The notes: generated by a model from the sequence alone, not told the origin. A stretch of DNA of 38,316 nt from Geobacter sp. UBA5735 (GCA_002419385.1 DIFZ01000006.1:1-38316); one strand, 5' to 3'; counted from the first letter of the stretch, positions 1 through 8,236 are shown. A program made the numbers and translations.

Positions 1-255
1 TAAATCGTTTTTGCGGGACCATCAACTATTCAATGATGGACTTTCGCCAAACCATCAATCTACAACATATTTTTTCATCTTATATTTTTTCAATATTGCC
101 TAAACCATTTAAACCATTAAGATATCCCACCCGTACAACATGATTGTTTGGAAGTTGAGCGTTCAAACCATTATTCAATTTAGGCTTTTTTCATTTTAAA
201 TAACAAATTATATATACTCCCGCTCATAGTTGAAGTCAAAGGAGAATTCCTTGTT
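1..255. other. AT-rich gene-free stretch with repeated AAACCAT words
   Basis: I see no gene here. The stretch is far richer in A and T than the core of the window. The word AAACCAT occurs four times, beginning at 49, 102, 111 and 165, so the copies lie 53, 9 and 54 bases apart. GCCTAAA near 107 is mirrored by TTTAGGC near 180, and ACCATCA at 18 and 53 flanks a TGATGG at 34. It lies directly upstream of a broken recombinase gene, where an integron attachment site or recombinase-binding repeats would be expected. I could not find a convincing core recombination site in the right orientation. Confidence 0.5.
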
Positions 256-436
256 ATGAATTCCCGGCTCCATCCTTACCGAGTACATTGCCCACCTCGG
301 AGCCAGAAATGTTCCACCACCACGTAACAGCGAACACAGGAAGCGGTTGCGCTATTACCTCGATTTCTGCGATACGTATCCGGTTGCGTCCGGCAAAGTT
401 GACAGGGTACGAAGGTGGCAGAATGAACAGGCTTAA
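256..436 (+). pseudogene. Remnant of an integron-type tyrosine recombinase (N-terminal domain)
   Basis: An ATG at 256 follows a good ribosome site (AAAGGAG, 238-244), but its frame gives only nonsense. The frame from about 260 to the TAA at 434-436 encodes a recognisable SAM-like N-terminal (core-binding) domain of a tyrosine recombinase. It includes the pieces EYIAHLGARNVPPPR and LRYYLDFCDTY, which resemble the start of integron integrases. The start and the domain are therefore in different frames, which suggests a frameshift near 256-275. The frame stops after 58 codons, and nothing downstream encodes the catalytic domain with its R-H-R-Y residues. I infer a dead gene left from an integron or similar element. 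A phage or ICE integrase of the same superfamily is the alternative. Confidence 0.6.
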
Positions 437-880
437 TCTTCTGCAACAGAATTTCCCGTATCGGTTTATGTGTGATCAGAGGCCAATTTCATCCTTCAAA
501 GGTAAAGCTATAAGAATTGCTTTCAAAGAAATACATAAAGCCACCTGCCGGAATACCCCGGCAGGTGGCTTTTATTAGCGTTCGAAATCCCGTTCCTGCT
601 GGTCGCATTCGTCCATCAGCACCGCCCCAAAAGACACGGCAAACCGCGGCAATGATTCGTGTTCTGATTCAGGGTAATACTCCTCAAGTCAAAGGAGATT
701 GCGGTGCTGCCATGGCGATCGAAATGGGTGCTCGCACTCTTGCCGCGACCAGGGGACGGGAAGAAAAATGCTTGCAAATGAGACTCCGATGCATTTTCAT
801 TGCACGAAATGCATACCCGGAACCATCCGGGAAGGCGCGCGGGCATCATGCCCCGGGAGATCCGGGGCAGAGAGGCAATC
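437..880. other. Gene-free stretch between recombinase relic and 5'-nucleotidase
   Basis: I see no convincing gene; open frames here have no recognisable product. The stretch holds the terminator at 537-573. It has a second copy (686-698) of the 13 bases AAGTCAAAGGAGA that also occur at 233-245. It also has an inverted repeat (ATGCATTT at 789-796, AAATGCAT at 807-814) about 65 bases before the next gene, which could be an operator. Confidence 0.45.
537..573 (+). terminator. Strong intrinsic terminator
   Basis: GCCACCTGCCGG (540-551) pairs perfectly with CCGGCAGGTGGC (558-569) around a six-base loop. The stem is extended by AAA/TTT and followed by T residues. It lies about 100 bases after the stop of the recombinase remnant and could have ended that transcript. 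The flanking A and T runs would let it work in both directions. Confidence 0.75.
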
Positions 881-2614
881 ATGAACATTTTCCCGTCAAT
901 CATCGGCCGGCTCGCCCTGGCCATCCTTCTCCCGGTCCAACTCATGACAGCCGGCTGCGCATCAACCGCATCTTCCACGGCGAACCTGAAGGTAAAAGTG
1001 CTGGCCATCAACGATTTTCACGGACAGGTCAGCGAGGGCAAGACAGTCGGCAAACGTGCCGGAAACAAGGTGGGAAGCGCCCCGGTCCTGGCTGCGTACC
1101 TGAAGAACGCACAGACGGGGATGGAGGACCGCAGTTTCATTGTCAGCGTCGGCGACCTTGTGGGCGCCTCTCCGGCCGTTTCCGCCCTGCTGCAGGACGA
1201 ACCGACCGTCATGTTCATGAACACCCTGGCAAACGAACACTGCCGGGAGCAGATGCATCCGCGGTGCAACATCGTGGCCACCGTGGGCAACCACGAGTTC
1301 GACGAAGGGGTTGCAGAACTGAAACGCCTCATCTACGGCGGCAACCACGACAAAGGTCCATTCATCGAAGATCCGTACACCGGCTCCCGCTATCCCTATG
1401 TAGCAGCTAACGTAAAAGACAAAGTCACCGGCAGGACGCTGTTGCCGCCCTATGTCATCAAGACCGTGGATGGTGTCCAGATCGCATTCATCGGCGCGGT
1501 CGTCAAGAATGTGCCGTCGATAGTATCAGCTTCCGGAATAGCGGGTATAGCATTCTCCAATGAGGCAAGCTCGATCAACAGGTTGATTCCGGAACTGCGG
1601 GAAAAAGGCGTACGTGCCATTGTCGCCTTCATTCACCAGGGAGGCTCACAGCCGCCCTATACCGGCAGGACCGATCCCCGAAAGCCGCTCGAGGGCACGG
1701 CAGGCGACATGAAAACGATAACGGACATCGTGTCACGCCTCGACGGCGAAGTGGACGTGGTGCTGACCGCCCATACCCATCGTTTCACCAATACCCTGCT
1801 GAAGAATGGCGCGGGCAGGGAAGTCCTTGTCACCCAAGCCTATTCCTCGGGAACAGCATTTGCCGATATCGACCTGGAAATCGATCCGGCAATCCGTGAC
1901 ATAGTCGGCAAATCGGCATCCATCATCACCACGTGGGCTGAAAAACCTGACGGAAAACCTGCGGTCATGCCCGATCCCGCTGCGGCGGAGATTCTCGCCA
2001 AAGCAGAGAAAGCAGTAGGCCCGAAGGTCAACAAGGTGATAAGCAGTACCGACCGGAACATAACCAGGTCCCCGAACAGAGCCGGGGAATCGGTCCTGGG
2101 CAACCTGGTGGCCGATGCCATGCGCTGGAGCCGGGAAACCGACTGTGCCTTCATGAACCCGGGCGGCCTGCGCGCCAACCTGGCCGCGGGAGAGGTGACC
2201 TGGGGCCATCTCTTCAGCGTGCTGCCCTTCGGCAACCGGGTCGTTACCATGCAGTTGACCGGCGAGCAGATCTACCGGCTCCTGGAACAGCAATGGCTCG
2301 ATCCGGAATCTCCCCGCATGCTCCAGACCTCCGGCCTGACCTATTCCTGGATGGACAACGGCTCCCATCACGCCGGGACGGTAATCGAGGTGAAAAAGGA
2401 TGGTGTCGCCATCGACAGGTCCCGTCTCTACTCCGTGGCGACAGTCAATTTTCTCGCCACGGGAGGAGACGGCTTCAGCGTTTTCAGGGAAGGGACCGGT
2501 CAGGTCAACGGCCCGATCGACATCGATGTGATGGTTTCATATCTGCAGGCGCTTCCCCGCCCCTTCCCCTTACCGGAAACCGGGCGCGTGAAACGGATCG
2601 GCAACGGGACCTGA
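881..2614 (+). CDS. Exported 5'-nucleotidase / 2',3'-cyclic phosphodiesterase family lipoprotein
   Basis: This metallophosphoesterase of the UshA/5'-nucleotidase family probably dephosphorylates nucleotides outside the cytoplasm. The first 26 residues form a lipoprotein signal ending in a lipobox (LMTAGC, Cys26). The metal-binding motifs follow in order: NDFHG (44-48), VGDLVG (90-95), GNHEFD (136-141) and, further on, HQGG and TAHTH. The C-terminal substrate-binding domain shows the NPGGLR signature and a PFGNR segment. The protein has 577 residues, normal for the family. I chose the ATG at 881 because it places the signal peptide at the N-terminus; in-frame ATG codons at 848 and 809 would add a polar tail. 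It converges with the DUF218 gene, with only 10 bases between the stops. The substrate is not shown by the sequence. Confidence 0.9.
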   Translation: MNIFPSIIGRLALAILLPVQLMTAGCASTASSTANLKVKVLAINDFHGQVSEGKTVGKRAGNKVGSAPVLAAYLKNAQTGMEDRSFIVSVGDLVGASPAVSALLQDEPTVMFMNTLANEHCREQMHPRCNIVATVGNHEFDEGVAELKRLIYGGNHDKGPFIEDPYTGSRYPYVAANVKDKVTGRTLLPPYVIKTVDGVQIAFIGAVVKNVPSIVSASGIAGIAFSNEASSINRLIPELREKGVRAIVAFIHQGGSQPPYTGRTDPRKPLEGTAGDMKTITDIVSRLDGEVDVVLTAHTHRFTNTLLKNGAGREVLVTQAYSSGTAFADIDLEIDPAIRDIVGKSASIITTWAEKPDGKPAVMPDPAAAEILAKAEKAVGPKVNKVISSTDRNITRSPNRAGESVLGNLVADAMRWSRETDCAFMNPGGLRANLAAGEVTWGHLFSVLPFGNRVVTMQLTGEQIYRLLEQQWLDPESPRMLQTSGLTYSWMDNGSHHAGTVIEVKKDGVAIDRSRLYSVATVNFLATGGDGFSVFREGTGQVNGPIDIDVMVSYLQALPRPFPLPETGRVKRIGNGT

Positions 2615-2624
2615 AGTCTGTTGA

Positions 2625-3239
2625 TCAGGCACCTGCCTTCAAATCCACCCTGGTCGTTCTCAGTTCGCCCGGAGCGAACAGGAAGAACGCCCGGAAAAGA
2701 CAGTATTTGTAGAATTCGCCGGACAGCAGCCGGAAACTCCCCTCGTGGGCCCACCATTCCTCCTTAAGGTTCCTGCTGTCCACCGGATAAGGGTAAACGG
2801 CGATGTCCTTTGGCAGCACTGAATTGAAGATCAGTATGGAGCGCTTCATGTGATACCGTGAGGTGATGAGGAGGACGGACCTGACCTCCTTGCGCGTTAT
2901 GAGATCCCTGGCGTGGATTGCGTTTTCTAGGGTGTTGCGCGACACATTCTCCAGCAGCACGTTCTCGCCACCCCGTGTTCCCGATGTTTCTTCGAACAGA
3001 TCCCTTTTCCGCACCGTTGGGTCGACCCCCACCAGGAACAGCCAGCGTGCCCTGTGTGAGCGATAGAGCTTGATGCCCTCCTCGACCCGTCCGCGCCCGC
3101 CTGCCAGAACTACAATGGCATCGGTATTCACTTGCCGCTGGCGCATGGAAAATGTCTGATAGGAAAAGTCTATGAAAAGCATGACTACCACGCACACTAT
3201 CAGCACAAGCAATGCGCAAAGCCCTTTCAGTATCGCCAT
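2625..3239 (-). CDS. DUF218 (SanA/YdcF/ElyC-like) membrane-anchored protein
   Basis: This 204-residue protein has one N-terminal membrane segment (about residues 5-27) followed by a DUF218 domain. The family signatures visible are DAIVVLAGG, a stretch ending SRNTLENA, and LLITSRYHMKR. Members such as SanA and ElyC in enterobacteria affect envelope permeability and peptidoglycan or lipid-carrier metabolism, but the biochemical activity of the family is poorly defined. The gene is divergent from rpmB (122 bases between starts) and convergent with the 5'-nucleotidase. I am confident of the family and not of the role. Confidence 0.85.
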   Translation of the reverse strand: MAILKGLCALLVLIVCVVVMLFIDFSYQTFSMRQRQVNTDAIVVLAGGRGRVEEGIKLYRSHRARWLFLVGVDPTVRKRDLFEETSGTRGGENVLLENVSRNTLENAIHARDLITRKEVRSVLLITSRYHMKRSILIFNSVLPKDIAVYPYPVDSRNLKEEWWAHEGSFRLLSGEFYKYCLFRAFFLFAPGELRTTRVDLKAGA

Positions 3240-3298
3240 GTATCAATATCCTCTTTCCAGTATTCAGGCGTTGCGGCCGCCACCCCGACAAATTTGTC

Positions 3299-3327
3299 TT
3301 GCAAATCATGCCCCTATCTGGTATACA
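3299..3327 (+). promoter_or_regulatory. Predicted sigma-70-type promoter of rpmB
   Basis: TTGCAA (3299-3304) and TATACA (3322-3327) are separated by 17 bases, each matching four of six consensus bases. The -10 box lies about 35 bases before the rpmB start, which has a strong ribosome site (AAGGAGG near 3346). Confidence 0.5.
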
Positions 3328-3361
3328 AAAATGCTTCAGCCTACGAAGGAGGAATTAAAAG

Positions 3362-3556
3362 ATGTCCAAAATCTGTGCCATATGTGGAAAAGGTCCCAGC
3401 TTCGGCAATAACGTGAGCCATGCAAATAACAAGTCTTCCAAGACCTGGTATCCCAACCTGCAGAAGATCAAGGCCGTAAGGGAAGGCGGCTCCATCGCCA
3501 CCATCAAGGTCTGTACACGCTGCATCCGCTCCGGCAAGGTTACCAAGGCCCTCTGA
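3362..3556 (+). CDS. rpmB: 50S ribosomal protein L28
   Basis: This 64-residue protein is a component of the large ribosomal subunit. It shows the L28 pattern: a start in MSKICAICGKGPSFGNNVSH, a central TWYPNLQ, and a C-terminal CTRCIRSGKV. The two pairs Cys5/Cys8 and Cys51/Cys54 make this the zinc-binding (C+) form of L28. In some bacteria that form is replaced under zinc shortage by a cysteine-free paralogue; no such paralogue or Zur site is seen here. It stands alone with its own promoter and a terminator 50 bases downstream. Confidence 0.97.
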   Translation: MSKICAICGKGPSFGNNVSHANNKSSKTWYPNLQKIKAVREGGSIATIKVCTRCIRSGKVTKAL

Positions 3557-3604
3557 TACCCGCCGCGAAGGCCGCTCCACGCAATCCCGAACCGAAATGA
3601 AAAC

Positions 3605-3638
3605 AGCCGCTGCGACAATCCTGTCCGCGGCTTTTTTC
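3605..3638. terminator. Bidirectional terminator between rpmB and ridA
   Basis: AGCCGC (3605-3610) pairs with GCGGCT (3627-3632), and inside it GACA pairs with TGTC. A run of six T follows on the plus strand, and TGTTTT follows on the minus strand. It sits between two convergent genes. Confidence 0.75.
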
Positions 3639-3640
3639 GT

Positions 3641-4024
3641 TCACCCGCGCCAGGCGACCATCTCGATCTCCACAAGTGCCCAGCGGGGCAAACCCTTCAC
3701 CTCCACGGTAGAACGCGCCGGAGGCGCCGCAGAAAACCGCTTGCCGTATATCTCGTTGACGATGGCAAAATCCGCCAAATCCACCAGGTAAATGGTGCTC
3801 TTCACCACGTTCCCGAAATGGAGCCCTGCGGCCTCCAGGACTCCGGCGATATTCTCCATCACCTGCTCGGTCTGCTCCGCAATGGTGTTTCCCCTGAGCG
3901 AGCCGGTGGCGGGATCCAGCGGTATCTGACCGGACAGGAACAGGAAATCACCTGCCCAGACCGCCTGGGAATACGCGCCGATCGCCTGCGGCGCCCGATC
4001 GGTAGCTACTGTTTCCTTCGACAT
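3641..4024 (-). CDS. ridA: RidA family reactive intermediate deaminase
   Basis: This 127-residue Rid/YjgF protein has the normal length. Such enzymes hydrolyse reactive enamine/imine intermediates (for example 2-aminoacrylate from PLP-dependent dehydratases) to keto acids and ammonia, protecting PLP enzymes. The family features are GAYSQAV (16-22), LSGQIPLDP (30-38), the active-site Arg104 in PPARSTVEV, and Glu120. The start has a strong GGAGG site. It lies 100 bases after the (p)ppGpp enzyme on the same strand and may be its last operon member. The Arg in the Rid motif supports RidA-type deaminase activity rather than an inactive homologue. Confidence 0.92.
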   Translation of the reverse strand: MSKETVATDRAPQAIGAYSQAVWAGDFLFLSGQIPLDPATGSLRGNTIAEQTEQVMENIAGVLEAAGLHFGNVVKSTIYLVDLADFAIVNEIYGKRFSAAPPARSTVEVKGLPRWALVEIEMVAWRG

Positions 4025-4124
4025 GATCCCTCCTGAAAGCCGGGGCGGCGGTGCAGCCGAAAAAACAAGGATGCAAAGGACTGAAAGGACATCCGGGACA
4101 AGGCACCCGGAAAAACCGGACCGC

Positions 4125-6275
4125 TCACTTCTTCAAACGCTCGACCTTTATGACACCATTTACCTTCATGATACTGTTCATGACACGGTTCAGGTGATCA
4201 AGGTCCATGACATCGATTTCGAACAGGTTGATGCCTTTCTTGTCCAGGGTGCTCTGAACGGTGGCGCTGGCGATATTCGCCTCGCAGTTGGCAATGACCT
4301 GGGCGATGCCTGCCAGTATGCCCTTCTGATCATGGCAGCTCACCCGTATCTTCACCGGCAGGGCAGCCTGCTTTGCCCGGTTCCAGGCAACTTCGACCCG
4401 GCGCTCCGGATCGCTCTCCAGGGCAAAAGCGCAATCCGCGGTGTGCACGGTGACTCCCCTTCCCCGGGTTATGAACCCCACGATCTCGTCACCCGGAACC
4501 GGGTTGCAGCACTTGCCGAAGCGGACCAGCACATCGTCCACGCCGTTTATCTGTATGGCGCTGGACGACTTCTTGGTCAGCTTGCCCAGCACTTTTGAAA
4601 TTCTGGTTTCCTTCTGTTCCCGGGTTTCCGCAAGCTTTTCCTCCGACAGCAGCTTGCCGAGTATCTGGTTGCAGGACAGCTTGCCGTAACCGACCGCAGC
4701 CATCAGGTCTTCCTCGCCGACAAAGCCGAATTCCACAGCTGCGCGCTTCAGCTCACCGGTCTTCTGAAGCTTGCCGAATGTCAGGCTGTAGCGCCGGAAT
4801 TCCTTCTCGCAAATCTCCCTGCCGAGAACGATGCTTCGTTTGCGTTCCTCGGTCTTGATCCAGGCGCGGATCTTGTTGCGGGCGCGGGTGCTCTTGACGA
4901 GCTTGAGCCAGTCCTTGCTCGGCGTGTGATGGGGCGACGTAATGACCTCGATGATGTCTCCCGTCTTCATCTCGTACTTGAGAGGGACGAGTTTGCCGTT
5001 CACTTTGGCGCCGACGCAGCGGTGGCCGATATCCGTGTGCACGCTGTAGGCAAAATCGATGGGCGTGGCGCCCTTGGGAAACCCCTTGACGTCACCCTTG
5101 GGCGTGAAGACGTAGACTTCTTCGGGGAACAGTTCCACCCTGACGGTATTCATGAACTCCTGGGAATCCTGGAGTTCCTGCTGCCATTCCAGGAGTTGCC
5201 TGAGCCAGGCGAAGCGCTTGATGTCCCGCTCGTCGTAGCCCTTGCCTTCCTTGTATTTCCAGTGGGCCGCGATGCCCGCCTCGGCAACGCGGTGCATCTC
5301 GGTGGTCCGTATCTGCACTTCCATCCGCTCGCCGAAGGGGCCGATCACCGTGGTGTGGAGCGACTGGTACATGTTGCTCTTGGGCATGGCGATATAGTCC
5401 TTGAAGCGTCCGGGAATGGGCTTCCACGTCGAGTGAATGATGCCGAGGACCTCGTAACAGGAGCGTATGTCATCGACCAAAACGCGGATCGCAATGAGAT
5501 CGTAGATCTCGTCGATATCCACGTTGCGGCTCTCCATCTTGTTGTGGATGGAGTAGAGGTGCTTGCTCCGACCCGAGACGTCGCCCCTGATGCCGTGCTC
5601 GACCAGCTTCTGGGTAATGATCTCCATGACCTCCTGCACATAGCTCTCACGCTCCTGCTTTTTCATCGCGACCTTGGATGCGAGATCGTAATACAGGTCA
5701 GGAGTAAGATAGCGGAAGGAAAGGTCTTCCAGTTCGCTCTTGATCCACGAGATGCCGAGCCGGTTCGCCATGGGAGCATAGATATCCAGGGTCTCCTTGG
5801 CGATGCTGCGCTGCTTGACCTCCGGCTGGTACTGGAGGGTCCGCATGTTGTGCAGACGGTCGGCCAGTTTCACCAGGATCACCCTGATATCGTTCGCCAT
5901 GGCCAGGAGCATTTTGCGGAAGTTTTCGGCCTGGCTTTCCTCCTTGGTCTTGAAATGAATCTTGCTGATCTTGGTAACGCCGTCCACCAGGTTCGCGATC
6001 TCGACGCCGAAAATGGTCTCCAGTTCCTGGAAGGTGGTGAGAGTGTCTTCAAGGGTGTCGTGGAGCAGCCCGGTCGCCACCGTCTGCACGTCGAGCTTCA
6101 GGTCGGCGAGGATTGCCGCCACTTCCATCGGGTGGATGAGATAGGGCTCGCCCGACAGGCGGATCTGGCCCTGGTGCACCTTGGCGGAAAAGACGTAAGC
6201 CCGCCGTATGACGTCCAGATCGGCGCCGGAATTGTAGGAGGACACTTTGTCCAGTATGTCGTTGAGCCTTATCAT
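4125..6275 (-). CDS. spoT: Bifunctional (p)ppGpp synthetase/hydrolase (Rel/SpoT)
   Basis: This 716-residue RSH enzyme makes and degrades the alarmone (p)ppGpp. The N-terminal hydrolase domain has the metal-binding HD motif (His48; HDTLED at 72-77), so hydrolysis should be intact. The synthetase domain has RFKD (290-293), the RXKD form typical of bifunctional enzymes rather than the EXDD of synthetase-only RelA. TGS (about 384-445), a conserved-cysteine segment (RFGKCCNPVPGD) and a C-terminal ACT domain follow. The gene lies after rpoZ but is separated from it by 107 bases with a terminator-like hairpin. Its ATG has only a weak ribosome site, so expression may be limited or partly independent of the upstream operon. 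Full-length, no odd residues seen. The symbol rel would be equally apt. Confidence 0.96.
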   Translation of the reverse strand: MIRLNDILDKVSSYNSGADLDVIRRAYVFSAKVHQGQIRLSGEPYLIHPMEVAAILADLKLDVQTVATGLLHDTLEDTLTTFQELETIFGVEIANLVDGVTKISKIHFKTKEESQAENFRKMLLAMANDIRVILVKLADRLHNMRTLQYQPEVKQRSIAKETLDIYAPMANRLGISWIKSELEDLSFRYLTPDLYYDLASKVAMKKQERESYVQEVMEIITQKLVEHGIRGDVSGRSKHLYSIHNKMESRNVDIDEIYDLIAIRVLVDDIRSCYEVLGIIHSTWKPIPGRFKDYIAMPKSNMYQSLHTTVIGPFGERMEVQIRTTEMHRVAEAGIAAHWKYKEGKGYDERDIKRFAWLRQLLEWQQELQDSQEFMNTVRVELFPEEVYVFTPKGDVKGFPKGATPIDFAYSVHTDIGHRCVGAKVNGKLVPLKYEMKTGDIIEVITSPHHTPSKDWLKLVKSTRARNKIRAWIKTEERKRSIVLGREICEKEFRRYSLTFGKLQKTGELKRAAVEFGFVGEEDLMAAVGYGKLSCNQILGKLLSEEKLAETREQKETRISKVLGKLTKKSSSAIQINGVDDVLVRFGKCCNPVPGDEIVGFITRGRGVTVHTADCAFALESDPERRVEVAWNRAKQAALPVKIRVSCHDQKGILAGIAQVIANCEANIASATVQSTLDKKGINLFEIDVMDLDHLNRVMNSIMKVNGVIKVERLKK

Positions 6276-6337
6276 ATTATCAAGCCGGATGTTGAGCGTG
6301 GTCTGATGAAAAGAATACTGCGGAAAACAGCGGATGC

Positions 6338-6365
6338 AAAAAGGGCGGCGCCACGAGCCCCGCCC
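6338..6365 (-). terminator. Intrinsic terminator between rpoZ and the (p)ppGpp synthetase
   Basis: Read on the minus strand, GGGCGG (6365-6360) pairs with CCGCCC (6348-6343) and is followed by five T residues (6342-6338). It comes 18 bases after the rpoZ stop and about 60 bases before the spoT start. It would end or reduce transcription into the alarmone gene. Confidence 0.65.
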
Positions 6366-6382
6366 CTCTCACCATGGTGATA

Positions 6383-6592
6383 TTAGCGGCTTCTGCGGGA
6401 GACAATTTCGTACTGGAGCTTCCCGGCAGCCACTTCACGCAGCGCAAGCACCACGTTCTTGTTGTTCGACCGGTTCTCGATCAGGGGCTTGGATCCCTTG
6501 TAGAGCTGCTTGACCCTCTTGGAAGCAAGCATGACCAGCAGAAAACGGTTCTCGACATTTCTCAAACAATCTTCAACGGTAACCCGTGCCAT
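6383..6592 (-). CDS. rpoZ: RNA polymerase omega subunit
   Basis: This 69-residue protein assists RNA polymerase assembly by binding the beta-prime subunit. In many proteobacteria it takes part in ppGpp binding. It begins MARVTVEDCL and has the omega signatures NRFLLVMLASKR and VVLALREVAAGK. The start is preceded by AAAGGAG at a good distance. It sits 41 bases downstream of gmk. The order gmk-rpoZ-spoT is widespread in proteobacteria and links guanine nucleotide supply, polymerase and alarmone control. Confidence 0.96.
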   Translation of the reverse strand: MARVTVEDCLRNVENRFLLVMLASKRVKQLYKGSKPLIENRSNNKNVVLALREVAAGKLQYEIVSRRSR

Positions 6593-6633
6593 ATACTGTC
6601 ACTCCTTTCATGACGGGACTCCTTCAGCCCCGA

Positions 6634-7248
6634 TCAGGCTTTATCGTGAAAAAGCGCTTCCACGGTTCGCGTCACCCGGGAAGTCCTGCACTGTTCCGCG
6701 ATGACGATGGATTTGAGTTTTTCCAGCGCATCTGAAAAAACGTCGTTGACAATGACGTAATCATACCATGACGACTCTTTCATTTCGCTCATGGCTACCT
6801 TGAGACGAGCCTCAATGACCGCGGAACTGTCGGAATTACGCCCCTCGAGACGGCGGCGAAGCTCGGAAAAATCCGGCGGAAGAATAAAGATGAAGACGGC
6901 ATCACTGCAACTGGACTTGAGCTGGCGTGCACCCTGGCAGTCGATATCGAGTATCAGGCTTATTCCCCGGGACCGGTTCTCTTCAAGGGTCCGGAGAGCG
7001 GTAGCATAATGGTTGCCGTGGACTTCCGCCCATTCCGCAAACTCCCCGGCCCGCACCTTCTCGTCGAAGCTGTTTTTTGAGACGAAAAAATAATCGACCC
7101 CGTCCCTTTCACCGGGGCGGGGTGATCGTGTCGTGTAGCTGACAGAATGCCGCAAGTCAGGCAAAATGTCAATTAATTCATTGCATAAGGAGGTTTTTCC
7201 GGCCCCCGAAGGAGCAGATACGATGTAAACAATTCCTTCTTTTTCCAT
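6634..7248 (-). CDS. gmk: Guanylate kinase
   Basis: This 204-residue enzyme phosphorylates GMP to GDP with ATP. The P-loop SGAGKTS lies at about 14-20. The GMP-binding segment SYTTRSPRPGE, then VDYFF and FAEWAEVHGN, are all recognisable. The length is normal. The start has AGAGGG six bases upstream. It lies 47 bases after the yicC stop, in a yicC-gmk-rpoZ order common in bacteria. Confidence 0.97.
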   Translation of the reverse strand: MEKEGIVYIVSAPSGAGKTSLCNELIDILPDLRHSVSYTTRSPRPGERDGVDYFFVSKNSFDEKVRAGEFAEWAEVHGNHYATALRTLEENRSRGISLILDIDCQGARQLKSSCSDAVFIFILPPDFSELRRRLEGRNSDSSAVIEARLKVAMSEMKESSWYDYVIVNDVFSDALEKLKSIVIAEQCRTSRVTRTVEALFHDKA

Positions 7249-7295
7249 GTAAACCCTCTGCGTGCTTCATGTTCTGCATACAGGAACAAATCCGT

Positions 7296-8171
7296 CTATT
7301 CTATGTTTTGAATCTGCTCGCGGACCTTCTCCAACTCGGCCTTCATGGCCACCACGCAGGTCGTGATCTCGCCGTCGTTGGCCTTGGAACCCATGGTGTT
7401 GACCTCGCGGCCCATTTCCTGGAGGATGAAATCCAGCTTCCTCCCCACCGGCTCATGGGCGTCCAGCGCACCATCGAACTGAACAAGGTGGCTGCTGAAA
7501 CGGACAAGCTCCTCGGTAATGTCGCAGCGGTCGGCCATAAGTGCAATTTCCTGCGCGATCCGGCTTTCATCGGGCAGTGCTCCGACATTCAGCTGGGCAA
7601 GGCGTGCCGTCAGCTTTTCCGCGTACTCGCGGGGAACCGTCGGCGCCTGCTCGCGGACTTTTTCCATCAGGGACGCCAGGGTCCCGCGTCGACTCCGCAG
7701 ATCATGCTCCAGCTCCACGCCTTCCCTGAATCTCATGGATTCCAGTGCATCCACCGCTTCCGACACTGCCGAGAGCAGCCCGTCACGCATCCCGGAATCA
7801 AGATCATCGCTCTCCATGACAGTCAGCACATCCTTCTGGGATACAACAAGGGACAGGGGCACCGGCTCGTCCAGGCGCAGCGATTCCCTGAGAGAACAGA
7901 ACGCATCGAAATAGGCCTTTGCCAGCGGCAGGTTGACGACCGGCGGCCTGCAGGCAGCGGCACTGTCCAGCTGGATGAAGATATCGATCTTGCCCCGCTT
8001 GAGCCGTTCCGCCGCCGCCTTGCGCACGTCGTTCTCGAAACAGATCAGGGCACGGGGCAGCTTGACGGATATTTCGCCAAAACGGTGATTCACCGATCTC
8101 ATCTCGACGGTTATCCGCCCGTTTTCAAGTTGACGCTCAGCCTTGCCGTACCCGGTCATGCTCTTGATCAT
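7296..8171 (-). CDS. yicC: YicC/YloC family endoribonuclease
   Basis: This 291-residue member of the YicC family starts MIKSMTGYGKAE, the family hallmark. YicC proteins are endoribonucleases in E. coli (degradation of the RyhB small RNA) and Bacillus (YloC). The C-terminal DUF1732 region is present: DITEELVRFSSHL, then GRKLDFILQEMGREVNTMGSK. I chose the ATG at 8171; a TTG at 8183 lies in frame but adds four non-family residues. It is the first gene of the yicC-gmk-rpoZ run. Upstream are a heptamer tandem repeat and the end of the HAD gene. Confidence 0.93.
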   Translation of the reverse strand: MIKSMTGYGKAERQLENGRITVEMRSVNHRFGEISVKLPRALICFENDVRKAAAERLKRGKIDIFIQLDSAAACRPPVVNLPLAKAYFDAFCSLRESLRLDEPVPLSLVVSQKDVLTVMESDDLDSGMRDGLLSAVSEAVDALESMRFREGVELEHDLRSRRGTLASLMEKVREQAPTVPREYAEKLTARLAQLNVGALPDESRIAQEIALMADRCDITEELVRFSSHLVQFDGALDAHEPVGRKLDFILQEMGREVNTMGSKANDGEITTCVVAMKAELEKVREQIQNIE

Positions 8172-8236
8172 ATCAGTCCCCAATCGGGTGAATTTTCAGT
8201 TGTACACCTTCCGGCAGATGCCGTAAGCGTTACCTC

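Noticed and set aside
1..255. Integron attI/attC recombination site
   Set aside because: One GTTRRRY match (154-160) is in the wrong orientation for cassettes lying to the left. No RYYYAAC core on the expected strand and no cassette gene were seen.
4926..6380. Long plus-strand open frame antisense to the (p)ppGpp synthetase/hydrolase
   Set aside because: It is a shadow of the spoT coding strand. The opposite frame carries all RSH motifs, and the antisense protein shows no plausible family.
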